DNA of 64,000 nt from Peronospora farinosa. Its lineage: Eukaryota; Oomycota; Peronosporomycetes; Peronosporales; Peronosporaceae. Positions 1-9,475 of the stretch are shown piece after piece; positions within the stretch are counted from its first letter, which is position 1; every line of letters begins with the position of its first letter. A program made the translations under genes and the position numbers. The DNA lies in the NCBI GenBank assembly GCA_947646735.1, contig CANTFK010000107.1, forward strand, positions 62,001 to 126,000. The letters run 5' to 3'. Under the pieces are notes generated by a model. It was not told the origin of the DNA. It worked only from the letters and a program-made list of their open reading frames with translations, and ran no database searches.

Positions 1-53
1 CCAATCCAGCAGGACGCCCAAGATACATCAGCGGGAATGCATCAACCAGCATC

Positions 54-893
54 ATGGCGCGGCAGCTCATACCTTGGTCGCTGTACGACTTGTCCGGAGC
101 TCACGCTCCGAGCTCACTGGACATGATGCGGGACTACTTCCGCCGATTTCGAAAACTGCGCGGGAAAGGTCTTGATGGAATCGAGCATGAAGCTCTACAA
201 CGTTCTTGGTGCGCCTTCATCCAACGTTGGAATCGGATGCTCGAGGATGGTAGCAGCTTCCAGTTATGGCTCGCCAATCGAGAGGAGCTTCGTGCCGATC
301 ACTCCATCGGTGCGCTACGCGAAAGAGTGTGTGAGGATGCTTGGAATGAGGACCGTCTCTGCTTCGTCCATGTCAATGAAGGATGCCAATCTTGTGACTC
401 GACTCCACGCCCAACTCATGACGAATGGCGACGACAGATCGCTGAGTGTCCACTCAGTGATCGCGAACGAAGTTGGATTGCGAAGTATGAGCGAAGTCTG
501 GGCGAACGGAGAAGCGCAGTTATTCGTGGTGCGCCCCGCTGGCGGCACCACTCGCGACAGCGGAGTCAATCTCCGCGGGATCATCAGCGCAGGGCAGCGA
601 CACGTTCGCCTGCCCGTCCAGTTGCGCGATTCTCGCCTCGCAATCGTGATATGTATTCACCGCGACATTCTCGATCACGGCATCGATCTCGTTCGCGACA
701 TCGTTTGCGTTCGCGACATCGTTCTCGTTCGCGTCATCGTTCTCGTTCGCGTCATCGTTCTCGTTCCCGACGACGTGGATCTCCTTATCGCTCTCGTTTG
801 TCCGAGCGCGTTCGCGTGCTCGCCCGCCTTGGAATAGTCCGACTTCGTGGCTTCATACGACAGAACCACATCTGGAACGTCACGAAGGAGTAA
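54..893 (+). CDS. Antisense ORF of E1: Arg/Ser-repeat protein
   Basis: A 279-residue ORF on the strand opposite to gag-pol, downstream of pol. The N-terminal half (about residues 1-150) is a mixed-charge, Trp-containing region that looks globular. Residues about 165-245 are an RS-type low-complexity tract of repeated RSRSRH-like hexapeptides, encoded by an 18-bp minisatellite. RS tracts are known from splicing and nuclear-speckle proteins; a role here is inference only. I do not recognise the N-terminal domain. The ORF ends at TAA 891-893, and the next plus-strand ORF begins about 15 bases later in another frame, so the two may be pieces of one gene. The opposite strand here carries the end of the pol frame beyond a TAG, so one frame could be a shadow of the other. 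The N-terminal half lies beyond any pol frame and favours a real gene. Confidence 0.5.
   Translation: MARQLIPWSLYDLSGAHAPSSLDMMRDYFRRFRKLRGKGLDGIEHEALQRSWCAFIQRWNRMLEDGSSFQLWLANREELRADHSIGALRERVCEDAWNEDRLCFVHVNEGCQSCDSTPRPTHDEWRRQIAECPLSDRERSWIAKYERSLGERRSAVIRGAPRWRHHSRQRSQSPRDHQRRAATRSPARPVARFSPRNRDMYSPRHSRSRHRSRSRHRLRSRHRSRSRHRSRSRHRSRSRRRGSPYRSRLSERVRVLARLGIVRLRGFIRQNHIWNVTKE
664..775. repeat. 18-bp minisatellite coding Arg/Ser hexapeptides
   Basis: Tandem copies of an 18-base unit made of cgttctcgt and tcgcgtcat blocks. The period is six codons, so the plus frame reads Arg/Ser/His repeats and the minus frame reads Thr/Arg/Met repeats. The repeat expands or contracts without breaking either frame. 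Confidence 0.7.
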
Positions 894-905
894 GGAACGT
901 GGTTC

Positions 906-3900
906 CTATGTATCCTGCTCGGGAGGGAATCCAAGCCAACGTACTCGATACCTACGCGCGGATGGAACCGCACGCTTCTCATGAGCCGCCTGCAGTAAAG
1001 GTTGTGGAGGGTCCTCGTGATCCACAATGCGGTCTACAATCCAGCGCACCTGTCCCTCCGCATCAACAAGCGGAGGAGGGCCCTCGCGGTGGTAGAGCTG
1101 GCGTCCTGGTTGCTCAGGACGATGTTTATCAGGCCGTGAATATAGCTGCCGATGCTCGGCTGGAGGCTGAGGCTGCCAGTGAACGTGCTGCCCAGGCGGA
1201 GAAGACTTCGAGTGAGACCCGGCAGTCGAACCGTGAACTGCTCGAGCGAATAAGGATTCTGAAGCGCCAGATGCTTGGTCAGGTTCAGACGGGATCGAGA
1301 CCCCGCCCCATGTCATCGGCGCGTCGAGAGCGACGGGAAGGCCGTTCGACTTACGAACCCCTGAAGCCGGCGTCGGAGCCAAACCGTGAAGCGTAGCCGG
1401 ACGATATTCCTTCAGCCGCCCGACATAGAATGTCGGGTGGAGTCGCAGTGATGAGGGTACGTCGAGTGTATAAGCGTCGCCGATTCCCTTCAGAACCTTG
1501 AATGGACCGATGAAGCGTGGCGCGAGTTTACTCGCGCCCAGATTAGTGACCGCAGAATCCCTTAAACCTTCCGTAGATAATAATACACGGTCACCTTTCT
1601 CAAACTTGCTCATGTTCTTTCTTCCATGTTTGTCAGCGTTCTCCTTCTGTTGGTCTACAGCAGTTTGTAGTGCGTCGCGTACAAACCTGGTGATGGCTTG
1701 ACGTTGGAGTATAAATTCCGACACGGCCATGTCATCAATTGGTCGCGCCGACTCAATCGGCGCGTAGTTGGCAGTAGGGGAACGTTTACCCGAAGACGGG
1801 TCAATCAATGTCTGCGCAGTCCATCGAGCTAATGGGGACGCCACGTCTGATGGCGTCAAAATGGCCGTCTTTGCCTTGGATCGTGTTACTGCATTCGCGC
1901 TCAAAATACCGTGAGCTGCACTCGATCCTTGTTTATCACCTTTATCCCCCCCCAGAGTGGAGCCACTAGGTGTTGTGGGTCGCCCCACGGCCAGGACAGT
2001 AGGAACACGAGGGTGACGAGCCGAATTTACAAAAAATGGCGTCAACCCTGTTGACGCGTGTACGGCGTTGTTGAGTGCGAACTCAGCGAGTGGTAAAAAT
2101 GCACTCCAACTTGTAAATGACGTAGCATAACTCCGAAGAACATCTTCGAGGACTCGGTTCACGCGCTCTGTCTGCCCATCCGTTTCCGGATGGGATGCCG
2201 TCGACATCAGCAGTTTTGTCCCGAGGAGCTCGAAAAGTGATGTCCAAAATGCGGACGTAAATCGCGGATCACGGTCCGAAACAATGTTTTCTGGAAGGCC
2301 ATGATGACGGAACACCGCGTCGATGAAGTGCGCCGCGGTCTCTGCCGCGGTGACCTTAGCGTGAACAGGCACGAGATGTGTCATCTTGCTGAATCTGTCA
2401 ACAAAGACCAAGATGCCCGTTCGAGCTTGGCTATCGGGCGCAAGCCCGAAGATAAAGTCCATCGAAACTGATCTCCAGGCCTCTGCTGCAATTGGCAACG
2501 ATCGCAAGGGAGCCTGTGACGATGGAGATGGCTTCACACGCTGGCATATTTCGCACGTTCGGATCCAGTTTCGTACCCACTTATACATGTGGGGCCAGAA
2601 GAAGTCTCGAGACACAGCCGCGAAAGTCTTTTCGCGGCCTAAATGGCCGCCAGCAGGAGCATCGTGATACTCGTGAATGATTCTTGCACGCAAATCCATG
2701 TCATTGGCAATCACCGTGCGAGGAGAATCGAATTGGTCGATGCTATACAGAAGCAAATCGCCATCTAAACTGTATCGATGAATATGGTCGCGCTTGGTAC
2801 GGGATAATGCTCCCAGTGCAGCATCGCTGGGAGCACGCAGATACTCGATAATGTCTGCATAATCTGAGTCACCCTTGTACGCTGCGACGATCTCATCAAA
2901 TAAACACGGCTCGGGTGTAACCCGAGTTAAGTTCAGCGATACACACATTGCACATCGGTCATCATCGTCCTCGTCATCAGTAGCCTGGCGACTCAGAGCA
3001 GTCCGAGGATCGTAGTCGGGACGTCGTGACAAGGCGTCAGCGAGAATATTGGTCTTGCCTGGCTTGTAATGCACGACGAAGTTGTACTCAGAGAAGAATG
3101 AGAGCCATCGTGCCATCCGTTGGGACAGGTGTGGGCTCTTCATCGCTGTGCGCAGCGATGCATGATCGGTGTACAAAGCAAACGTACTTTCACCAAGGAG
3201 ATGCACGCGAAACTTGATGAGTGCATAGCGCATCGCTAATAACTCCTTGTCGTGAACCGGATAGTTCTTCTCAGCTGGCTTCATCTGTCGCGACTGATAA
3301 CTCACGACTCGTTCACGGCCCTCATCATCAAATTGCATGGGGGCACAACCGATTGCAAAATCACTGGCGTCGCAAACCACGTGGAACGGCTTGGAATCGT
3401 CTGGTAGGACCAGGACTGGCGCTGACGCTAGGCTCTTCTTTACTGCTTCGAAGGCTGCTTGGTTCTCGGGACGCCACAACCACGTGGCGTCTTTCTTCAA
3501 GAGTGACGACAAAGGCTGGATAGAACCAGCATAATCCTTCGTATACTTGTGCAAATAATTAGCCAAGCCGAGCCACTGGCGCAACTCCGTAGGGTTCTTG
3601 GGCGTGGGCCAAGAACAGATGGACGACACCTTCTCTGGATCAGCTCTAACTCCCGATTTACTCACATAGCAACCTAACACCGGAATCTCCGGTGCACAAA
3701 AGACACACTTCTTGAGATTCGCGTACAACTTGTTGTCCCGCATAACTTGAAACACTTGCTTCAGGTGTTGAAGGTGAACTTGGACATCGTTGAGGTTGCC
3801 CTCGGCGCGACTATGGACGAAGATATCGTCAAAATAACTTGGGGCAAAGTTCCGAAGAGGTCTCAACACTTGAGACACCATGCGATTGAAAGTGGCCGGA

Positions 3901-4553
3901 GCGTTCTTCAACCCTTGTGGCATTACCAGCCACTCCCATAACATGCCACTCGGGGTGCTCACCGCGGTGAGTGGGATATCGCTCGGGCGCATCAAAATCT
4001 GGTAAAAGCCATCGGTCAAGTCGATGGCACTGAAGATGACACTACCTGACATGGAATTCAGCACCATGTCCTTCCTGGGAATTGGCGTTTGCGCAGGAAT
4101 AGTGGCATCATTCAACTTATTGAACGCATGCACTATCCGCCAGCCTCCCGTAGCCTTCTTCACGCAGAAGGTTGGACTCGAATGTGGTGAGATACTCTCC
4201 CGCACATGACCCGCTTTGCGGCGGCCTTCAAAGAATGCGTCAATAGCTTCGACTTGATCTCGAGGCAACGGCCACTGCCGTGTCACACAATACTTCGACC
4301 CTGGCACGAGATCAATCTCGTGCCGAACACCGCGGTCCGCAGGAAGTTCAGCCGGGATCTTGTCCGGGAACACGTCTGCATACTCACGAGCAATGTCGTA
4401 GACGGGGTTACCAGACTCTCGCAGGGCCTCCCATGACTGTGATGCAAACCTTTCTTCACGCGCAGACTTCGGCTCAGCGCTTTGAGGACGCGCCATATGC
4501 TCCTCGTTTGCCACGGTAACCACCTCGTTGGTGATTAGACACACTTGTTCCAC
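906..4553 (-). CDS. pol: Gypsy E1 pol: RT, RNase H, integrase, chromodomain
   Basis: A 1215-residue frame. Visible in order: RT with catalytic YFDD (near residue 240) and the flanking MPQGLKNAPATF motif; RNase H with VCDAS, HDKEL and YTDHAS (the D, E, D residues); integrase with an HHCC zinc site (HEYHDAPAGGH ... CEIC) and the catalytic D, D, E in MDFIFGL, SDRDPRF and ETDGQTERVN; a GPF module (FIGPFKVL); and a chromodomain start (VRWIVDRIVDHE ... YRVRWLGF). The frame ends at TAG 906-908, exactly where chromodomains have the conserved Trp before Glu-Pro; beyond it the same frame stays open to about 675. Upstream, the same frame continues into the linker ORF across another TAG (4587-4589). The start is therefore formal: the natural product is probably a longer gag-pol polyprotein. 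Known role: reverse transcription and integration. Confidence 0.92.
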   Translation of the reverse strand: MEQVCLITNEVVTVANEEHMARPQSAEPKSAREERFASQSWEALRESGNPVYDIAREYADVFPDKIPAELPADRGVRHEIDLVPGSKYCVTRQWPLPRDQVEAIDAFFEGRRKAGHVRESISPHSSPTFCVKKATGGWRIVHAFNKLNDATIPAQTPIPRKDMVLNSMSGSVIFSAIDLTDGFYQILMRPSDIPLTAVSTPSGMLWEWLVMPQGLKNAPATFNRMVSQVLRPLRNFAPSYFDDIFVHSRAEGNLNDVQVHLQHLKQVFQVMRDNKLYANLKKCVFCAPEIPVLGCYVSKSGVRADPEKVSSICSWPTPKNPTELRQWLGLANYLHKYTKDYAGSIQPLSSLLKKDATWLWRPENQAAFEAVKKSLASAPVLVLPDDSKPFHVVCDASDFAIGCAPMQFDDEGRERVVSYQSRQMKPAEKNYPVHDKELLAMRYALIKFRVHLLGESTFALYTDHASLRTAMKSPHLSQRMARWLSFFSEYNFVVHYKPGKTNILADALSRRPDYDPRTALSRQATDDEDDDDRCAMCVSLNLTRVTPEPCLFDEIVAAYKGDSDYADIIEYLRAPSDAALGALSRTKRDHIHRYSLDGDLLLYSIDQFDSPRTVIANDMDLRARIIHEYHDAPAGGHLGREKTFAAVSRDFFWPHMYKWVRNWIRTCEICQRVKPSPSSQAPLRSLPIAAEAWRSVSMDFIFGLAPDSQARTGILVFVDRFSKMTHLVPVHAKVTAAETAAHFIDAVFRHHGLPENIVSDRDPRFTSAFWTSLFELLGTKLLMSTASHPETDGQTERVNRVLEDVLRSYATSFTSWSAFLPLAEFALNNAVHASTGLTPFFVNSARHPRVPTVLAVGRPTTPSGSTLGGDKGDKQGSSAAHGILSANAVTRSKAKTAILTPSDVASPLARWTAQTLIDPSSGKRSPTANYAPIESARPIDDMAVSEFILQRQAITRFVRDALQTAVDQQKENADKHGRKNMSKFEKGDRVLLSTEGLRDSAVTNLGASKLAPRFIGPFKVLKGIGDAYTLDVPSSLRLHPTFYVGRLKEYRPATLHGLAPTPASGVRKSNGLPVALDAPMTWGGVSIPSEPDQASGASESLFARAVHGSTAGSHSKSSPPGQHVHWQPQPPAEHRQLYSRPDKHRPEQPGRQLYHREGPPPLVDAEGQVRWIVDRIVDHEDPPQPLLQAAHEKRAVPSARRYRVRWLGFPPEQDT
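908..1396 (+). CDS. Antisense ORF of E1: coiled-coil protein overlapping pol
   Basis: This ORF reads from ATG 908 to TAG 1396 (an upstream GTG at 899 is in the same frame). Residues about 75-145 are Ala/Glu/Arg/Leu-rich with heptad spacing, a good candidate coiled coil. The rest is Pro/Gly-rich. It lies entirely antisense to the chromodomain end of pol, so composition constraints from pol could create it. However, the equivalent place in element E2 also holds a plus-strand coiled coil that ends inside pol. The frame extends upstream without a stop into the tail of the RS-repeat ORF, so a one-base shift near 790-890 would fuse the two into an RS plus coiled-coil protein. No known family is recognised. 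Confidence 0.4.
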   Translation: MYPAREGIQANVLDTYARMEPHASHEPPAVKVVEGPRDPQCGLQSSAPVPPHQQAEEGPRGGRAGVLVAQDDVYQAVNIAADARLEAEAASERAAQAEKTSSETRQSNRELLERIRILKRQMLGQVQTGSRPRPMSSARRERREGRSTYEPLKPASEPNREA

Positions 4554-4586
4554 AGTGCCTCCCTTAAGGTCACGTAGGAAATGCTT

Positions 4587-5135
4587 CTAGGAAAGCCCTG
4601 GAAGATTTGTAATGGAAGACGCATTACGAGGAGGACTCTCGACCTCGATATATTGGCGCCTTTGTGGACTCCCTTCCACGTACACGATAGCGTGGACACA
4701 TTCCAACGCTAATTTCTCGGTGCTGTTGTCCCCATCGTGCTTCGAGTCACTACTCGAAGCTGGCGAACCGCAGTCAGGTGATAAACCATCACCCCCCTCT
4801 AGGCACTGGATGTCGTCATCCAAGATGCCGGAAACACTGGACGGGAGTACCCCAAACTCGACCGTCGACACTTGATGCGGGAGCTCCTGCTCGGCCGCCG
4901 TAAACCCGTGTGGGAGCCCCTGCTCAACCACAGTATGCCCATGTGGGAACCTCGGTTCGACCACAGTGGGTGATGATGGGAAACCCGGTTCGACCATCAT
5001 GCTCTCGCGTGAGGACTCCTGTCCGTCCACGTCACACTCGCTGGCGAGCTCTTGCTCGTCGCCACAATGCTCTTGTGGGAGCCCCTGCTCGACCACAAAT
5101 AGGTGCAGATGGGAACCCCGGTTCAACCACTGCAT
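4587..5135 (-). CDS. E1 linker between protease and RT, tandem-repeat rich
   Basis: This 182-residue frame lies between protease and RT and is in the same frame as pol, separated only by TAG 4587-4589. It is built from degenerate 10-11-residue repeats of the type VVEQGLPHG / VVEPGFPSS, which continue into the end of the protease frame. A Glu/Asp/Ser-rich section follows. The protease ORF overlaps it in another frame (5032-5135), so a single frameshift, genetic or assembly-derived, separates protease from linker. No enzymatic motif is seen; it is probably a flexible spacer of the polyprotein. Confidence 0.6.
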   Translation of the reverse strand: MQWLNRGSHLHLFVVEQGLPQEHCGDEQELASECDVDGQESSRESMMVEPGFPSSPTVVEPRFPHGHTVVEQGLPHGFTAAEQELPHQVSTVEFGVLPSSVSGILDDDIQCLEGGDGLSPDCGSPASSSDSKHDGDNSTEKLALECVHAIVYVEGSPQRRQYIEVESPPRNASSITNLPGLS

Positions 5136-5823
5136 TCACGTGCGGGAACCCCTGTTCAACCGCATTAATGACGCGCGGGAACCTCTGTTCGACCGCGTCG
5201 TCCTCGTCGTTCTCTTCGCTCTGTAGCGAGGAGTCACTGTCACTTGTGTCTCGAAGAACAGCACAAGCAGTGCAGAGAGGGCCATCGCTCGCTCTGTGCA
5301 CCGCCAACGTCGTGGAATCACGATCCACGACTGTGACGTTCGGCCAGTCACTTGGAGATACCAAGAGATGGGTAAACACTTCACTGACATCGAACTTGCG
5401 TCGACGTCTCACTGATCTGGCTAACCAGTCGATCTGGGGCTTATAACGTGCCAACCATGGCATGCCCAGTATGCAATCGAATGCATAATTCATTGCGATC
5501 ACCAAGAAATGATCATTACTGCGAAAGCCATCAAACGTATACGGCAACGACACTTCGCGCCGCGATACGCGGTGTGGTTTCCCGTCAGCCAACTTGACGA
5601 CGACTTGGCCAGGTCCCTCACGGACCTGAATGCTGGGAGGCAGCATCGACAAACAAGATTCACGAAAGAAATTGTTTGTTGCTCCTGAGTCCAGGAGTGC
5701 TCGCAGAGGTCGCCGGACGCCGGCGACATGTAAACTGACAATAATCAGACGTGAATCACCACTCGTAGTGGTGGCATTTAACCGTGCGCGTAGCGCAGGA
5801 GGACTGGAAGGTTGGGCTGCCAC
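5032..5823 (-). CDS. Gypsy E1 retropepsin-type aspartic protease
   Basis: A 263-residue frame. The active-site motif LLDSGATNNF lies near residue 43 and the second retropepsin landmark, CILGMPWL, near residue 117. These are the fold markers of retrotransposon aspartic proteases, which cut the gag-pol precursor. The C-terminal third is acidic and runs into the VEPGFP-type repeats shared with the linker. It sits 44 bases downstream of gag, in a different frame from both gag and pol. Confidence 0.88.
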   Translation of the reverse strand: MAAQPSSPPALRARLNATTTSGDSRLIIVSLHVAGVRRPLRALLDSGATNNFFRESCLSMLPPSIQVREGPGQVVVKLADGKPHRVSRREVSLPYTFDGFRSNDHFLVIAMNYAFDCILGMPWLARYKPQIDWLARSVRRRRKFDVSEVFTHLLVSPSDWPNVTVVDRDSTTLAVHRASDGPLCTACAVLRDTSDSDSSLQSEENDEDDAVEQRFPRVINAVEQGFPHVNAVVEPGFPSAPICGRAGAPTRALWRRARARQRV

Positions 5824-5867
5824 CGGGGGACCCGGACCTCCGTTCCAACCAGTAGGGCGCCCTGCAC

Positions 5868-6917
5868 CTACTGGTCCCGACCGTTTTTTGGACGTGCGGC
5901 CGGTACAGCACCCTCATGATGGGCGTCCACTACTTGCACCGATAATGGGGCTGGCGCACGGCACTCTGCCGCGCGATGTCCTGGCTTGAGACAACGAAAG
6001 CAAACCATTGGACGCCCGGTGCGAGCGTCACCTTTATGATGAAAGACACGTCGCCGGTCACCCGACGACTCAATAACGTCGATCTCCATAGGTTCTGGGC
6101 CAGAAGGCCGGGGAACGCTGACGACCGAGGGTTTGGCATAGGCCTTTGTGACCCTAAAGTCTTCACGGAGTGCGATGGCAAATGCCTCCTCCAATGTGGC
6201 AGGCTCGGCGCGCTCCAGCGATAAGCGGGTCTGCCCCTCACGCATACCATCCACAAAGACATTCACCTGTGTGTACATGTCCATGGGGTGCGTGATAATA
6301 CACGACGCCAGATGCCTAGCCATCTGTACGTAGTCGCGCATCGCCATTTTACCCTGTCGCATCGACAGGAATCTTGATCGCACCAGTTTCTCCTCTTGTG
6401 GTGGCTCGAAGGCAAGACGGAGATCGTCCTGGATGGTATCCAAGGTGGGAAATGCGTGCTCGTCCACAACGAGTTTACCAAGGGCCCACTCCTTGGCCTT
6501 CCCGGTGAGGCGGGAAAGAAGAAAGTTGACCTTCGCCTGTGGAGCCTCAAGAAGTCTCGAGGCGATGGCGATATCAACTTCTCGGAACCACCGGTTCAGC
6601 GATAACCGGTCCTTACCTTCTCCAGAGTAGGAGGAGGTTTCCATCTTCACGGCCTCATTACGTGAAGGGCGCGAGGGAGTTAAGCCTCGCCGGTTGGATT
6701 CGGCGAGCTCGCGTCCCATAAACTCATGTATGGCGAGACGTTGCGCGTCAGGGGTCGCTGATCTCATCAGCGACGCGACGAATGCCTCTCCCGATATCGC
6801 CGCGAGGCGATTAAGGGCATCCCACTCAACACCAGTAAGATGAGGGAAGGTCGCGTGCTCCAGAAATAAATCTGGAGCGTCAAAGTACGACGATTCGCTC
6901 ATCCCAAACTCGGGCAT
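5868..6917 (-). CDS. gag: Gypsy E1 gag with CCHC zinc knuckle
   Basis: A 349-residue intact frame. Residues about 95-240 form a retrotransposon-gag capsid domain ([13 protein letters not shown] ... [12 protein letters not shown] ... [19 protein letters not shown]), and near residue 310 there is a CX2CX4HX4C knuckle ([14 protein letters not shown]). Gag forms the particle and binds the RNA through the knuckle. ATG at 6917 is chosen because it is the first Met after the LTR and primer site and gives a typical gag length. Protease follows closely on the same strand. Confidence 0.9.
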   Translation of the reverse strand: MPEFGMSESSYFDAPDLFLEHATFPHLTGVEWDALNRLAAISGEAFVASLMRSATPDAQRLAIHEFMGRELAESNRRGLTPSRPSRNEAVKMETSSYSGEGKDRLSLNRWFREVDIAIASRLLEAPQAKVNFLLSRLTGKAKEWALGKLVVDEHAFPTLDTIQDDLRLAFEPPQEEKLVRSRFLSMRQGKMAMRDYVQMARHLASCIITHPMDMYTQVNVFVDGMREGQTRLSLERAEPATLEEAFAIALREDFRVTKAYAKPSVVSVPRPSGPEPMEIDVIESSGDRRRVFHHKGDARTGRPMVCFRCLKPGHRAAECRAPAPLSVQVVDAHHEGAVPAARPKNGRDQ

Positions 6918-6928
6918 AGGAAGGACTA

Positions 6929-6941
6929 CAAAGTGCTACCA
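6929..6941 (-). promoter_or_regulatory. Candidate primer-binding site of E1
   Basis: Two bases inside the LTR edge, the minus strand reads TGGTAGCACTTTG. A TGG start two bases from the LTR is the usual position and sequence for pairing to a tRNA 3' CCA end. The tRNA is not identified. E2 has a related site (TTGTAGCACTAG) at the same spacing. Confidence 0.55.
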
Positions 6942-6943
6942 GG

Positions 6944-7233
6944 TGTAACGGGGCTAGAACGTACCGTCACTAGCTTACACGTGCGCTTGAGGAAGACTCA
7001 AGCCCGAGTATTAGGTATTAAGTAAATTTAACTCTGATTTTTATTTTGGTTTTAATTCGTACTAATTACGAAGATTTTAGTCGTAATAAATACGACAGTG
7101 TTCCCGCCTTTCGGGAACCACACAATTTCAGGTTGATTTATCATTGGTCCATATTGGGGACTTTAGGCCCAATAATAAACCAATAATAAATTACCACGCT
7201 GTGCCCGCTATTCGGGCCCAGCACCTGCCTACA
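6944..7233 (-). repeat. 5' LTR of E1 (about 290 bp)
   Basis: Bounded by TGTA ... TACA termini: plus-strand TGTAACGGGG at 6944 and GCCTACA ending at 7233. The inner edge is fixed by the primer site and gag; the outer edge is inferred from the terminal inverted bases because the partner LTR is outside the window. Remnants of related LTRs occur at 19964 and 46242. Confidence 0.6.
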
Positions 7234-7318
7234 TATGTAATTGTTTATTTGTGTTAATGCTATATGTGTAATGTAGCCCATTCAAGAGAACAATCGACGA
7301 CAGCACTCACAGCTGAAG

Positions 7319-8636
7319 ACATGAATGTGAATGGATCAGGTCAATTGCAATCTTATTTTAAAGCTGCCATGAGAAAGTACGAGCAGGATCAAGCTCGCAT
7401 GACCGCCAGTCGATCCGCAATCCCCACAAACACCCAAAAGTTTGCATTTTGGATGTGGATATGGAATCGGCCGGATCGCGTCAATCGCGATCCAATAATT
7501 ACGATCCAGACGATTTGGGGTTGGAGGATCTAAGATGGCCACAAGTCGCAAGTGCAGGCGCTGTACCTGATGGTGGACTTGTCACGCAGCGAATATGAAT
7601 GTCTGCGATCGCAGATCTAAAAATATTTACAGGACGGGACAAGGATGAAGATCGAGCGAGAAGTTGGGTCACCAAGGCCAAGTCGGCGTTCTTACGCGAC
7701 CAAGCCCCGGATGATGAAAAATGTCTAGTATTTGGTGATTTACTTACGGGGCCGGCACGAAATTGGTATAGCCAGTTAAGTCGATCCACCCAGAATTCAT
7801 GGAAGTCGTTGCTGGAAACCTTCATGATCTAGTATTGTGGATATGGTATGTCGGTCGGGAGACAATACTATCATGCGAAGAAGCGATCTGATGAAACTCC
7901 ATTGGAATATTTGTATCGACTGAATGTAGCCGCGATCCGAGCAAAAATTCCCATTCGGGAGGGATCGCCCTCAATTCGCCGAGAGCATGTGGAACATTTC
8001 ATTGGTACACTTGATGATCGCGATCTGGCTAAGCAGTTGACGTTGTTACGCCTTGGAGACGCCGATGATATGGAAGAAACTCTGCAAACATATCAACGCA
8101 TGGAGGGAAGACAGTATCCTAGTGCAATGGGTTCGAGCAAATTTCGTCAGCGATATGCGTCGGCATCCACTCCGGCACCCTCGAAACCAACTCTTGCCGT
8201 GAGAGCGATTCGTCTGGAAGGCAGTAGCAGTGAGTCAGACTCGGATATTAGTGGATCAGACGCCGAAACAGATCGACGCAACCTATGTATGGCCACAGTA
8301 CCAGATCGCGTGAAAAAATATAGTGATCAACGCGCGGGATCGGACCATTTGGATCAAGATCGCGATCCAGATCGCGTGGTGCATCAGAAGGCTTGTACCC
8401 ATTGTGGGTCGAAGAAACACGATGATCGTGGATGCTGGAAGATACTAACGTGTCAGAAGTGTGGTCGTAAGGTACATCCTTCGGACAAGTGTTTTTACTC
8501 CTGTGCTGCCTGCGGAGATATCCATGAGAATAGAAAATGTCGAATGGAAGAATTCTACAACATGATACGCAAGTGTTATGTCCCAACCAAGCATGCTGGA
8601 ATGCTTCCGCCGAAGGCTGAAGAAATGTTAAACTAG
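7319..8636 (+). pseudogene. gag: E3 gag, broken by one frameshift and two stops
   Basis: Gag-like sequence is spread over three pieces: an N-terminal piece from ATG 7321, a frameshift near 7440, a middle piece ending at TAG 7830-7832 (preceded by TGA 7596-7598), and a long piece to 8636. The capsid part contains LLTGPARNWYSQLSRST and QYYHAKKRSDETPLEYLYRL, a type I recognise as the common oomycete Gypsy gag. The C-terminal part has two canonical CX2CX4HX4C knuckles (CTHCGSKKHDDRGC, CQKCGRKVHPSDKC) plus a third variant with CX3H spacing. TAG 7830 lies where Gln is expected and TGA 7596 where Arg is expected. Confidence 0.85.
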
Positions 8637-8698
8637 GACGCTCGCCAGTTTGAAACCTGGTACGAGCCGAGCGTTCTAGGCTCTGCATTTATGCATTT

Positions 8699-9475
8699 GT
8701 GGAAAGAAGATCGACAGATCAGGGCGTTAACACTCAGATCGACCCGAATAATACATGTGAAGATTCAAAATTTCTGCGTTCAATATCAAGCGTCGTAAGA
8801 GTTGATGAATATGCCCGATCGCCTGCGAAAATGGAGCTCGACTTAGCACCAGGTGAATCACGGGGATATTGGAAATATCATACCCCAGGAAAATGGTTCA
8901 AGCAAGCCAAGGCAACGGGCAAGATCAACAATGAAAAGGCGATTATGTTGTTTGATTCTGGAGCCGAAGTCTCAATCGTCGACACCACCTTTGCTCGTAA
9001 GGTAGGATGTGTCATTGACGAGAGTCAGAGGCAAGAATGTGTTGGGATTGGTGAGAACACATACATGACGGACGGTCGTACAAGAATCAAGATCACGCTG
9101 AATGGATCGCTAGTCTATTATTTTGATGCTTGGGTAGGAGATCAAGTAGGTCAAGACGCGATCCTAGGAATGGATTTCATGGTCCCAGCTGGAATACGCA
9201 TGGATTTAGCAGATGGAACACTTTGTTTGCCTGATGAGGTCAGGATACTTCTGAATGGACGAAGACCCCCTTACCGGGTGACTATACAAGCGATCACAAT
9301 TCCAGATCAATATGTGGTGATCCCAGTGGGTAAATCGACCGAAGTGAAGATCGGGGTTAGTCCTCCTAAAGCCAAGATCTGGGTGAGGCGCGATCCGAAG
9401 TGGGTACCTACAGTAACTACGGGACCAGGTCAGATCAAGTGCTTACAACTGACTAATTCGGCGATCAAGAAGTGA
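8699..9475 (+). CDS. E3 aspartic protease region
   Basis: A 258-residue open frame. MLFDSGAEVSIVDTTF near residue 80 is the retropepsin active site and AILGMDFM near residue 155 is the second fold marker. It processes the polyprotein in intact relatives. The gap to gag is about 60 bases and includes a stop, so it is likely part of one ancestral gag-pol frame. The formal start is a non-ATG codon (TTG) because the frame is simply open there. Confidence 0.8.
   Translation: MERRSTDQGVNTQIDPNNTCEDSKFLRSISSVVRVDEYARSPAKMELDLAPGESRGYWKYHTPGKWFKQAKATGKINNEKAIMLFDSGAEVSIVDTTFARKVGCVIDESQRQECVGIGENTYMTDGRTRIKITLNGSLVYYFDAWVGDQVGQDAILGMDFMVPAGIRMDLADGTLCLPDEVRILLNGRRPPYRVTIQAITIPDQYVVIPVGKSTEVKIGVSPPKAKIWVRRDPKWVPTVTTGPGQIKCLQLTNSAIKK

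Larger units (their letters stand above)
1..7233 (-). mobile_element. Ty3/Gypsy LTR retrotransposon E1 (3' end off the window)
   Basis: On the minus strand the order is LTR (6944-7233), primer site, gag, aspartic protease, repeat-rich linker, RT, RNase H, integrase and chromodomain. RT-RNase H-integrase order and a C-terminal chromodomain place it in the Ty3/Gypsy chromovirus-like group. The 3' LTR must lie left of position 1. Two plus-strand ORFs (54-1396) sit antisense at the end of pol. The coding frames are only lightly damaged: TAG codons at 4587-4589 and 906-908 interrupt an otherwise continuous frame. The right edge abuts the decayed element E3, which suggests that E1 inserted into the 5' part of E3. 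Confidence 0.88.

Noticed and set aside
172..837. A 221-residue plus-strand ORF overlapping the RS-repeat ORF
   Set aside because: It is in another frame of the same DNA and its repeat part (VRVIVLV type) is the shadow of the 18-bp minisatellite.
5032..5135. Programmed frameshift between protease and linker of E1
   Set aside because: No slippery heptamer or downstream structure could be recognised, and one random indel explains it.
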